64,000 nt of DNA from Wyeomyia smithii (taxonomy: Eukaryota > Arthropoda > Insecta > Diptera > Culicidae), in the NCBI RefSeq assembly GCF_029784165.1, contig NC_073696.1:154230713-154294712 (forward strand), written 5' to 3'. Below the pieces are notes generated by a model. That model made no database searches. It had not been told where the DNA came from and saw nothing but the letters and a program-made list of their open reading frames with translations. The translations under genes were made by a program, and so were the position numbers. Below, piece by piece: positions 43,671-53,360 of the stretch; the stretch's first letter is position 1, and the number at the start of each line of letters is the position of its first letter.

Positions 43671-45042
43671 CGAAAGATATGATAGCTGAAATGAGGGGCC
43701 AAGTTGCTGCTAGTTGCATCAAAAAGGTTTTCACTGTAGGAAGAAGGGCAAGAAGAATATTTTGTAGGGGATCTGGTATGTTGAATGTTTTAAATATCCA
43801 GTTCACAATATCAGAAAATTTTATGAACGCTGTTTCTTTTTTATCTTCTGATCGAGAAATGGGTGCACGAGGGGTTTTTGGTGCCCCAGGAAGCGGTGGG
43901 TACTCCTGGTTTGATTTGAAATTAAAACCGGGAGGTACTTGCTTCGGTTTTTCTTCACCGCTTCCTTCTTGTGTTGGCTTATTGGTCATTTCGCTAGGGG
44001 TTATCTTGCGACCTTTGCGAGAAAGATTAGGAGAGTTGAGCATTCTCCTCTTCCTAGATCCTTCTGGCATGGCATAAGAACACCCTTCGACGGGATCGTC
44101 AGATGTACCCTCATCGGTTGGCAAAAAGGAAAAGATGTTTCCTGTCGAGGGTGGCTCAGCACTCTTCAGCATTTCTGCGAAAGAGCGCTTTGATCGTTCC
44201 TTGAGGGAACGCTTTATTTTTTCCTCGCGCTGTTTGTACGCGGGACACGCCGAAAGGTCATGCCGAGTTCCCTCGCAGTAAAGACACTTTTCAGTATCCT
44301 CACTGCAAGCGGTCTCAGCATGATTGCCTCCGCACTTGCTGCAGCGTGCCTTGTTGCAGCAGTAGGTGGCTGTATGACCTAACTGCTTGCAGTTTTGGCA
44401 ATGCATGACCCGCGGTACGAACAGGCGTACAGGCAGACGAACCCTGTCCAAAGAGATGTAGTTCGGCAGTGCGGATCCGGCGAATGTTACACGGAAGGAG
44501 TCCGAAGGGAAGAATTTCTTCTTCTCTTTTTCGATGGATACTGAATGCAATTGCTTGACATCCAGTATCTTTACATCTTGAATCAGGGGGTTCTTGAAGC
44601 AGCCAACCCCGTGACGCAAAATGTCATCGACCGTGAGGCTTCCTTCGGTAACCACACCGTCGATCTCCACGTCCTTGGCAGGGATGTACACGCGGTACTC
44701 TCTCGTGAAGAGCTCGTAGCTAGCAATTGCGTTTGCTTGCTTCAAGCTACTCACAACAACTCGCAGTTTGTTCGGTCTAACCTTTGTAATTTCGGTTACG
44801 TCCGAAAACTGTTTTGCTAGGTCCTTGCCGATTTGAATTATATTTAGAGGCTTCTTTATGGGCCTGAAGTAAACTACGAACGGACCTTTCGAAACATCTG
44901 GGTAAGCTTTCACCCGTGTTGCCGGTACCCTTGGTACGGGGCTAGGTAGCGGGGAAGGTAGAGGGGAATTGATGGGGGAGATCTCAATCTCTTCCCCAGT
45001 TGTTTCCACATCCAGGAATGGTTGCACCTGCATGTCGTCCAT
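43663..45042 (-). CDS. I-B ORF1: Gag-like zinc knuckle protein, 459 aa
   Basis: Open from ATG at 45042-45040 (MDDMQVQPFLDVE) to TAA at 43663. Same layout as I-A ORF1, with three knuckles CQNCKQLGHTATYC, CSKCGGNHAETAC and CLYCEGTRHDLSAC. It differs from I-A at many residues (for example TRVKAYPDVSKGPFVVYF) and has a shorter proline/serine tract, so it is another sublineage. It is intact although its ORF2 is split by N2. Confidence 0.85.
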   Translation of the reverse strand: MDDMQVQPFLDVETTGEEIEISPINSPLPSPLPSPVPRVPATRVKAYPDVSKGPFVVYFRPIKKPLNIIQIGKDLAKQFSDVTEITKVRPNKLRVVVSSLKQANAIASYELFTREYRVYIPAKDVEIDGVVTEGSLTVDDILRHGVGCFKNPLIQDVKILDVKQLHSVSIEKEKKKFFPSDSFRVTFAGSALPNYISLDRVRLPVRLFVPRVMHCQNCKQLGHTATYCCNKARCSKCGGNHAETACSEDTEKCLYCEGTRHDLSACPAYKQREEKIKRSLKERSKRSFAEMLKSAEPPSTGNIFSFLPTDEGTSDDPVEGCSYAMPEGSRKRRMLNSPNLSRKGRKITPSEMTNKPTQEGSGEEKPKQVPPGFNFKSNQEYPPLPGAPKTPRAPISRSEDKKETAFIKFSDIVNWIFKTFNIPDPLQNILLALLPTVKTFLMQLAATWPLISAIISFDD

Positions 45043-45089
45043 TTTGCGGGAGCGTAACGCTCTACCGCACACAAACGATAAATATTCGA

Positions 45090-45380
<291 letters not shown>

Positions 45381-45795
45381 AAAGTGAATACTTCACCGAG
45401 CGTCTAAGTCACGACCTCACGCTGATAGTAGGATTAATCGAGCGTCTCTGCAGAACAAACAATGACGATCCAGCTTCGTGTTGTGACACAGTGGCCGTAT
45501 TCTACACGCGACCTTGTAGATGCCACTTGTAGTTGACTTCCACTCGCTCGATCGTATGGTGGTCCGTGCTGCTAGCGGGGTAACAGCGGTGCGGGAGAAT
45601 TATTCTTGCTGATATATCAGCTGCGTATCGGATCACTGGCGGGGTAGCCTGCCCCTACCAGTGTGCAGAAGATGTTTCTGCCGATAAACTACCGGCTATT
45701 GTTATCGCGCAGCACAAGAACTAATCGACAAAAAAACACCCGTACGATAACTCGTGTATTGTTATTTTGCAAACTCAAACGGAGATGAACAATTT

Positions 45796-45829
45796 GCGTC
45801 TAATCGAGACGAAAGCAAAACAACGAATG
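45796..45829 (-). promoter_or_regulatory. I-B core promoter: initiator plus DPE
   Basis: CATTCG at 45829 (minus) with AGACGC 27 bases further, identical to I-A. Confidence 0.65.
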
Positions 45830-47391
45830 TCCAACCGTAAGAGGATCATTTTCTCCATTAATTTCCGGAGGCAAGAGAGCATCGCAATCGGCCTATATGA
45901 ATTGTGATCAGAGGCAGGTTTCCCGGGTATCCGAATAGCAATGACTTTTACCTCCCTCCAGTCATGCGGAACAATATTTAGCTCAAGAAACTTGTTGGAC
46001 AAGTCCAACAAGCGTCTTTTTGCAGAGTCGGGTAGATTTTACAACAGGTTGAATTTTATTCTATCTAACCCTGGAGCCTTATTGTTGCACGACAGGAGAG
46101 CCATTGAAAATTCCAACATCGAAAATGGAGGCTCTTCCGTAGTTACTATAAAAGCGTCGCGAAAGGTTTTCTGTTCCGGTACAGAGTCCGGACAGACCTT
46201 TTTGGCAAAATCAAGTATCCAGCGATCTGAATACTCCTCACTCTCATTCGAAACGTCACGGTTCCGCATGCGCCTGGCGGTATCCCAAAGAGTGCTCATC
46301 GCTGTTTCCCTGGACAACGCGTTTACGAACCGCCGCCAGTACCCGCGTTTTTTCGCCTTTACTAAGCTCTTCATCTGCCTGCCCAGTGCCTCGTACTTTC
46401 GTAGTAGGTTGACAGTGCCGTACTCCCGGTAGTCCTTATACGCCGCGGACCTTCGCTCGTACAGCTCAGAGCACTCTTTGTCCCACCATTTGTTGGGAGG
46501 GCGTTGTCTAATCGTTACCCCGGGTATCGGTTTCGTCTGAGCTTGCGTCGCGGCGTCGATTATCAAGCCAGCTAAGAACGTGTATTCCTCCTCCGGAGGA
46601 AGTTCCTCGTGAGTCTCGATAGATTCCGCTATAATAAACTCATAACGCTTCCAATCAATATTACGTGTAAGGTCGTAGGAAATATTGATTGGGTTCGTGG
46701 GAGTTGAACCATTAGCAATTGATATAACGATTGGAAGATGATCACTACCGTGGGGATCGTTGATTACTTTCCACTGACAATCTAACGCTAGTGATGTCAA
46801 GCAGAGGGATAGGTCAAGCACGTTTTCACGTGCTGGAGGATTAGGTACACGTGTCGCTTCCCAAGTATTCAAAAGTGTCATATTGAAGTCGTCGATCAAG
46901 TTACAAATTAAAGAAGATCGGTTGTCGTCGTACAGCGACCCCCATAGCGAACAGTGAGAGTTAAAATCTCCCAAAATCAAAAAAGGTGCGGGAAGCAATT
47001 CTGCTATATCAAGGAGTTGCTTCTGTTCAATCCGCGCGGATGGGGGAATATATAACGAAACAAGGCAAAGGTCTTTTCCATTCATATTCGTTTGAATGGC
47101 AACAACTTCAATATTCGAGATCGAGGGGAGGTCGATTCTGAAAAAAGAATAGCACTTTTTGATCCCTAAAAGTACCCCTCCACCGTGTGAGTCTCGATCT
47201 CGACGAATGATGTTAAAATTGTGGAAATTAAGTTGGTCATTTGAATTGAGAAAAGTTTCACAAAGCGCGAACGCATCACAATTGTATGTGTTTATCAAAT
47301 GTGAAAATAAATCAAATTTGGGGATGATACTTCTGCAGTTCCACTGTAACACAGTGACAAAATTCCTAACCTCTTTCGACGTATTAGTCAT
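45830..47391 (-). pseudogene. I-C ORF2: endonuclease and start of RT, truncated
   Basis: Open from ATG at 47391 for 450 codons: complete endonuclease (CRSIIPKFD, CETFLN, GGGVLLGIKK, LGDFNSHCSLWGS, GSDHLPI) and RT beginning (APGLDRIKFNLL). A stop then appears at 46039 where AAGAATCTA became AAAATCTA-like in frame. After it the reading resumes (FNKF-like LSNKFLELNIVPHDW, SYRPIAMLSCLRKLMEK) until the array junction at 45829-45830. The RT catalytic box and RNase H are missing. Confidence 0.85.
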
Positions 47392-47451
47392 CGAAAGATA
47401 CGATAGCTGAAATGAGGGGCCAAGTTGCTGTGAGTTGCTTCAAAAAGGTTT

Positions 47452-48774
47452 TCACTGTAGGGAGAAGGGCAAGAAGAATGTTTTGAAGGGATCTGGTATG
47501 TTGAATATTTTAAATATCCAGTCCACAATATCAGAGAACTTTATGAACCCTGTTTCTTTTATGTCTTCTGATCGAGAAATGGGTGCACGAGGGGTTTTTG
47601 GTGCCCCAGAAAGCGGTGGGTACTCCTGGTTTGATTTGAAATTAAAACCGGGGGGTACTTGCTTCGGTTTTTCTCCACCGCTTCCTTTTTGTGTTGTCTT
47701 ATTGGTCATTCCGCTAGGGGTTATCTTACGACCTTTGCGAGAAAGATTAGGAGAGTTGAGCATTCTCCTCTTCCTAGATCCTTCTGGCATGGCATAAGAA
47801 CACCCTTCGACGGGATCGTCAGATGTACCCTCATCGGTTGGCAAAAAGGAAAAGATGTTTCCTGTCGAGGGTGGCTCAGCCCTCTTAAGCATTTCTGCAA
47901 AAGAGCGCTTTGATCGTTCCTTAAGGGAACGCTTAATTTTTTCCTCGCGCTGTTTGTACGCGGGACATGCCGGAAGGTCATGCCGAGTTCCCTCGCAATA
48001 AAGACACTTTTCAGTATCCCCACTGCAAGCGTTCTCAGCATGATTGCCTCCGCACTTGCTACAGCGTGCCTTGTTGCAGCAGTAGGTGGCTGTGTGACCT
48101 AACTGCTTACAGTTTTGGCAATGCATGACCCGCGGTACGAACAGGCGTACAGGTAGACGAACCCTGTCCAAGCGGACGTAGTTCGGCAGCGCGGATCCGG
48201 CGAATGTTACTCGGAAGGAATCCGAAGGGAGGAATTTCTTCTTCCCTTCTTCAATGGATACTGAATGCAATTGCTTGCAATCCAGTATCTTTACACTTTG
48301 CATCAAGGGGTTTTTAAAACAGCCAACTCCATGACGCAAAATGTCATCGACAGTGAGATTCCCCTCGGTAACCACACCGTCGATTTCTACATCCTTGGCA
48401 GGGATGTACACGCGATACTCTCTCGTGAAGAGCTCGTAGCCAGCAATTTCGTTTGCTTGCTTCAAGCTACTCACGACAACTCGCAGTTTGTTCGGCCTCA
48501 CCTTCGTAATCTCGGTTACGGCCGAAAAATGTTTTGCCAGGTCTTTGCCAATTTGAATAATATTCAATGGCTTCCTTATGGGCCGGAAATAAACAACGTA
48601 GGGACCGCCAGCGGCATCTGGGTAAGCTTTTACCCGTACTTCCGGTACTCTTGGTACAGGACTTGGCAAAGGGGAGGGCACAGGGGAAGGTAGGGGTGAG
48701 CTGATGGGAGAAATTTCAATTTCTTCCCCGTTTGTTTCCACCCCCAGGAAAAGTTGCACCTGCATGTCGTCCAT
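47452..48774 (-). pseudogene. I-C ORF1, frameshifted near C-terminus
   Basis: ATG at 48774-48772. 440 codons, with all three zinc knuckles intact. The C-terminal 20 residues differ from I-A: after IFNIPDP the frame changes to FKTFFLPFSLQ because GGGGATCTGG has lost one G (GGGATCTGG near 47488). The first 400 residues are nearly the same as I-A. The protein may keep RNA binding. Confidence 0.85.
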
Positions 48775-48825
48775 TTTGCGGGAGCGTTACGCTCTACCGC
48801 AGACAAACGATAAATATTCGAATAT

Positions 48826-49050
48826 GGGGGGGGGGGGGGAGGTTCAAGTAGTTGATATTAAATTTTAAAAACAATTTTTCAATCTACAATGGATCAAATA
48901 AAAAAAAGACAGTAATACTAATACTAATAACAATAGTAATAATAATAATAATAATAATTATAGTAATAATAATAATAATAACAATAATAATATCAATAAT
49001 AAAATTAATAATAATATTATAACATAGTAATAATATTGATAATAATAGTA
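48826..49050. repeat. G run and TAA-rich tract in I-C 5' UTR
   Basis: Long G run near 48826-48840 and TAA-type repeats at about 48930-49045, as in I-A. Confidence 0.8.
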
Positions 49051-49505
49051 AAAATTCTAAAGGTAATACTTCACCGAACGTCTAAGTCACGACCTCACGG
49101 CTGATAGTAGGATTAATCGAGCGTCTCCGCAGAACAAACAATGACGATCCAGCTTCGTGTTGTGGCACAGTGGCCGTGTCCTACACGCGACCTTGTAGAT
49201 GCCACTTGTAGTTGACTTCCACTCGCTCGATCGTATGATGGTCCGTGCTGCTAGCGGGGTAACAGCGGTGCGGGAGAATTATTCTTGCTGATATATCAGC
49301 TGCGTATCGAATCACTGGCGGGGTAGCCTGCCCCTACCAGTGGTCAGATGTTTCTGCCGATATATAACAGGCTATTGTTAACGCGCAGCACAAGAACTAA
49401 TCGACAAAAAAACACCCGTACGACAACTCGTGTATTGTTATTTTGCGAACTCAAACGGAGATAAACAATTTGCGTCTAATCGAGACGAAAGCAAAACAAC
49501 GAATG

Positions 49506-51631
49506 ATTCCACTGTAATACAGTGAAAAAATTCCTAACCTCTTTCGCCGTATTAGTCATCGAAAGATATAATAGCTGAAATGAGGGGCCAAGTTGCTGCT
49601 AGTTGCTTCAAAAAGGTTTTCACTGTAGGAAGAAGGGCAAGAAGAATATTTTGTAGGGGATCTGGTATGTTGAATGTTTTAAATATCCAGTCCACAATAT
49701 CAGAAAATTTTATGAACCCTGTTCCTTTTTTATCTTCTGATCGAGAAATGGGTGCATGAGGGGTTTTTGGTGCCCCAGGAAGCGGTGGGTACTCCTGGTT
49801 TGATTTGAAATTAAAACCGGGGGGTACTTGCTTCGGTTTTTCTTCACCGCCCCTTTTTGTGTTGTCTTATTGGTCATTCCGCTAAGGGTTATCTTACGAC
49901 CTTTGCGAGAAAGATTAGGAGAGTTGAGCATTCTCCTCTTCCTAGATCCCTCTGGCAAGGCATAGGAACACCCTTCGACGGGATCGTCAGATGTACCCTC
50001 ATCAGTTGGCAAGAAGGAAAAGATGTTTCCTGTCAAGGGTGGCTCAGCCCTCTTAAGCATTTCTGCAAAAGAGCGCTTTGATCGTTCCTTAAGGGAACGC
50101 TTAATTTTTTCCTCGCGCTGTTTGTACGCGGGATATGCCGGAAGGTCATGCCGAGTTCCCTCGCAATAAAGACACTTTTCAGTACCCCCACTGCAAGCGT
50201 TTTCAGCATGATTGCCTCCGCACTTGCTACAGCGTGCCTTGTTGCAGCAGTAGGTGGCTGTGTGACCTAACTGCTTACAGTTTTGGCAATGCATGACCCG
50301 CGGTACGAACAGGCGTACAGGTAGACGAACCCTGTCCAAGCGGACGTAGTTCGGCAGCGGGGATCCGGCGAATGTTACTCGGAAGGAATCCGAAGGGAGG
50401 AATTTCTTCTTCCCTTCTTCAATGGATACTGAATGCAATTGCTTGCAATCCAGTATCTTTACACTTTGCATCAAGGGGTTTTTAAAACAGCCAACTCCAT
50501 GACGCAAAATGTCATCGACAGTGAGATTCCCCTCGGTAACCACACCGTCGATTTCTACATCCTTGGCAGGGATGTACACGCGATACTCTCTCGTGAAGAG
50601 CTCGTAGCCAGCAGTTTCGTTTGCTTGCTTCAAGCTACTCACGACAACTCGCAGTTTGTTCGGCCTCACCTTCGTAATCTCGGTTACGGCCGAAAAATGT
50701 TTTGCCAGGTCTTTGCCAATTTGAATAATATTCAATGGCTTCTTCATGGGCCGGAAATAAACAACGTAGGGACCGCCAGCGGCATCTGGGTAAGCTTTTA
50801 CCCGTACTTCCGGTACTCTTGGTACAGGACTTGGCAAAGGGGAGGGCACAGGGGAAGGTAGGGGTGAGCTGATGGGAGAAATTTCAATTTCTTCCCCGTT
50901 TGTTTCCACTTCCAGGAAAAGTTGCACCTGCATGTCGTCCATTTTGCGGGAGCGTTACGCTCTACCGCACACAAACGATAAATATTCGAATATTGGGGGG
51001 GGGGGGGTTCAAGTAGTTGATATTAAATTTTAAAAACAATTTTTCAATCTACAATGGATCAAATAAAAAAAAAGACAGTAATACTAATACTAATAACAAT
51101 AGTAATAATAATAATAATAATAATTGTAGTAATAATAATAATAATAACAGTAATAATAATATCAATAATAATAATAATAATATTATAACATAGTAATTAT
51201 ATTGATAATAATAGTAAAAATTCTAAATGTAATACTTCACCGAACGTCTAAGTCACGACCTCACGGCTGATAGTTGGATTAATCGAGTGTCTCCGCAGAA
51301 CAAACAATGACGATCCAGCTTCGTGTTGTGACACAGTGGCCGTATCTTACACGCGACCTTGTAGATGCCACTTGTAGTTGACTTCCACTCGCTCGATCGT
51401 ATGGTGGTCCGTGCTGCTGATATATCAGCTGCGTATCGAATCACTGGCGGGGTAGCCTGCCCCTACCAGTGTGCAGATGTTTCTGCCGATATACAACAGG
51501 CTATTGTTATCGCGCAACACAAGAACTAATCGACAAAAAACACCCGTACGATAACTCGTGTATTGTTATTTTGCGAACTCAAACGGAGATAAACAATTTG
51601 CGTCTAATCGAGACGAAAGCAAAACAACGCG
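49506..51631 (-). mobile_element. I-D: I-group copy with 5' UTR and ORF1 only
   Basis: The 5' end (CGCGTTGTTTTGC, minus) lies at 51631 and touches the MITE H3 target sequence. The left end stops about 60 bases into ORF2 and is fused directly to the 5' end of I-C at 49505. A deletion near 51418 removes about 37 bases of the 5' UTR compared with I-A. First unit of the array in the direction of transcription. Confidence 0.85.
49710..50942 (-). pseudogene. I-D ORF1, frameshifted (410 codons)
   Basis: ATG at 50942-50940. It has the three zinc knuckles, with CSGGTEKC in the third linker. A one-base loss near 49853 (ACCGCCCCTTTTT against ACCGCTTCCTTTTT) changes the frame after TTQKG, giving a new 45-residue tail ending EQGS. 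The same change occurs in I-E, so it was inherited from a common source. Confidence 0.85.
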
Positions 51632-51780
51632 GATGTCAGCGGTTTAAAACAAGAAGATATACAACACCGGTGCGGAGAACGAAAAGTTGGTCTATATAAG
51701 CTGGTTCTATTTAGATTTCGCTGGTGTAAATCTAGTATATATAAAGTTGTTTCAAAAATAGACCACCGCTGAAGATGCCC
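51632..51780 (-). mobile_element. MITE copy H3, right end only
   Basis: It begins GATGTCAGCGGTTT, the same 14 bases duplicated around I-A, and runs to the terminal GATGCCC, followed by TTA. It keeps about 25 bases (near 51725-51750) that H1 lacks, and its flank differs from H1, so it is another locus. The other half has been lost or lies beyond the array rearrangement. Confidence 0.85.
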
Positions 51781-51807
51781 TTAACGATTCTATCGGTAGC
51801 TGATAAC

Positions 51808-51834
51808 TATCGATACTGTCGATAATTATCGATA
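51808..51834. promoter_or_regulatory. Cluster of DRE-like TATCGATA motifs
   Basis: TATCGATA at 51808-51815 and 51827-51834, with TGTCGATA between. This is the DREF-binding site of insect housekeeping and growth genes. It lies about 130-150 bases upstream of the start codon of the ORF at 51961. Function is inferred from motif and place. Confidence 0.6.
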
Positions 51835-51960
51835 AGTTTCCCATGTTAAGAATCGTTTTGGTGAGTTTTGTTTATATTCTATATATTAATATTTAGTAGT
51901 TAATTCTAAAGAATTTGTATTATCTATCAAGGGTTTCAGAGTTTGATCATTTCCAATGCA

Positions 51961-52602
51961 ATGGAAGGATGTAGCAGATACTCGTCTCCTTATACCTACC
52001 TTCAAATAAACTTACAAGAGCAATCAGGTTCAATAGACTTTCCTCCTCCATCATTTAGTTTTGAGGAATTGAACTTTTATCATCATTATCAACCACTTCT
52101 CGAATACGAGAAAGGTGGTCATGAGAACAATGTTCCCGAGTTTTTCACGAAATCGCATAAAATAGATTCATCATGCAGCAACCGCAACAACGGCAGAATC
52201 AATGAAAAAGAAAAAGAATCGGGTTTAGTAAAGTATTCTGTGGAAGATTACGAAAAACATATGACAACAAAGGCACTCAGTCGAGCTAGACACACATTAC
52301 AACAAAGGATTAAACGACAAAATGAAAGTGCCGAACAAAAAGCTATTCGCAGGCAACGCAATGCTGAACTAAACAGAAAAAGGCGTATGAACAAAGAGGA
52401 TATGCGTGTTGCAATGGAAAAAATAAAAAACCGTTTGAGACAGAGATTAAAACGAGAAATAGATCGCATGCTGCGAACTCGGCAGCAGAGGGAAGATTTT
52501 CTACGTGAAACTTTCGATCAGATGAGAACTGTGTTTTCTCATTTAGATATGATCCAGTTCCAAGACAGAATATCGAATGTGCTACAGGAAATTTCCAAAT
52601 AA
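51961..52602 (+). CDS. Putative host gene: STPR-like 23-residue repeat protein, 213 aa
   Basis: The first ATG of the frame is at 51961 and the frame closes at 52600-52602. An AATAAA (52598-52603) overlaps the stop. Residues 1-100 are polar and aromatic with no known domain. Residues 105-173 form three consecutive 23-residue repeats: one starting ALSRARHTLQQRIKRQ, one AIRRQRNAELNRKRRM, one AMEKIKNRLRQRLKRE. This period and the R-rich helices match the score-and-three amino acid peptide repeat (STPR), a DNA-binding module of insect proteins such as FMBP-1. The last 40 residues look helical. The repeat assignment is by eye. The ORF is undamaged in a field of broken transposons and has a DRE-bearing upstream region. 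It could be a host transcription factor or a transposon accessory protein. Confidence 0.6.
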   Translation: MEGCSRYSSPYTYLQINLQEQSGSIDFPPPSFSFEELNFYHHYQPLLEYEKGGHENNVPEFFTKSHKIDSSCSNRNNGRINEKEKESGLVKYSVEDYEKHMTTKALSRARHTLQQRIKRQNESAEQKAIRRQRNAELNRKRRMNKEDMRVAMEKIKNRLRQRLKREIDRMLRTRQQREDFLRETFDQMRTVFSHLDMIQFQDRISNVLQEISK

Positions 52603-52794
52603 AAAACATTAATACCGTAGATTTTTTGTAGTAAGTTGTGCAGCATTTATGAACATTCAGTATTAGGAGTAATCTTCTACTATATAAAAATGGAATTCCA
52701 TAACGCTTGATCTTCTTCATATTATTCCCTCCGTCTCTGAGCTCTAAGCGTTCTAAATCCAAAAGTTGTGAAGTGGTTGTGACATGTAGGTTTT

Positions 52795-53224
52795 TTTATT
52801 CGAAAATGTTCAGGAAAATGTGTTTTTATTCGTTGATGTTCAGGAAAGATATATGAGAAAAATAACAGGTATCTTGTTACTAAACACTGATATATTATTC
52901 ACAAAACTACGTGAAACACACAAACTAAAAATAACAGGTATCTTGTTACTAAACACTGATATATTATTCACAAAACTACGTGAAACACACTGACTTTATG
53001 CTGAATTGGCCTCTAAATCAAAATTCAAAGCGATGACATGTGATTCTTTTTTCATTAAAATATTCGTTGATGTTCAGGAAAGACATTTGACTGAGTAACA
53101 TTAACAGATACCTGTTACTGTTACTGTTGTGATTACTGATACTAGAGATATTCACAAAACTACGTGAATCATGCAAAATCAAGACTTTATATTTATTTGC
53201 CTCTGAATCAAAATTCAAAGCTAT
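52795..53224. repeat. Tandem repeats (about 62-bp units and a longer duplication)
   Basis: AAAATAACAGGTATCTTGTT and the following bases to ACGTGAAACACAC occur twice at about 52858-52925 and 52926-52990. A larger unit returns at 53060-53220: TTCGTTGATGTTCAGGAAAG, CAAAACTACGTGAA and GCCTCTGAATCAAAATTCAA again in order. No gene. Confidence 0.7.
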
Positions 53225-53346
53225 AATCCATTAATGTTTTTCAACCCTCTCTCTACCATGGTTACTCTAGAGTACCACAGGTTTGGATGCAAAAAACCTT
53301 TCGAAACATTTACCAATCCTACTCAAAATGCATAAATATATTCTTG
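53225..53346. repeat. Left arm of a fold-back repeat around I-F
   Basis: Read in reverse it matches about 56925-57045 (TTCAAGAATA, TTATGCATT, GGTAAAT-TTTCGAAAGG, ACCATGGT). The loop AACAATCAGTATAT is the target into which I-F inserted. Confidence 0.7.
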
Positions 53347-53360
53347 AACAATCAGTATAT
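53347..53360. repeat. I-F target-site duplication, left
   Basis: AACAATCAGTATAT is repeated at 56911-56924. Confidence 0.85.

Larger units (their letters stand above)
45830..49505 (-). mobile_element. I-C: I-group copy with complete 5' end, 3' half missing
   Basis: The right end is CATTCG at 49505 and the left end breaks off inside RT (equivalent to about 6784 of I-A). It is fused without extra bases to the 5' end of I-B. It is the middle unit of a three-copy head-to-tail array. Confidence 0.85.

Noticed and set aside
52858..52990. Direct repeats considered as CRISPR-like
   Set aside because: Only two adjacent copies without spacers, in an insect genome; simple tandem duplication.
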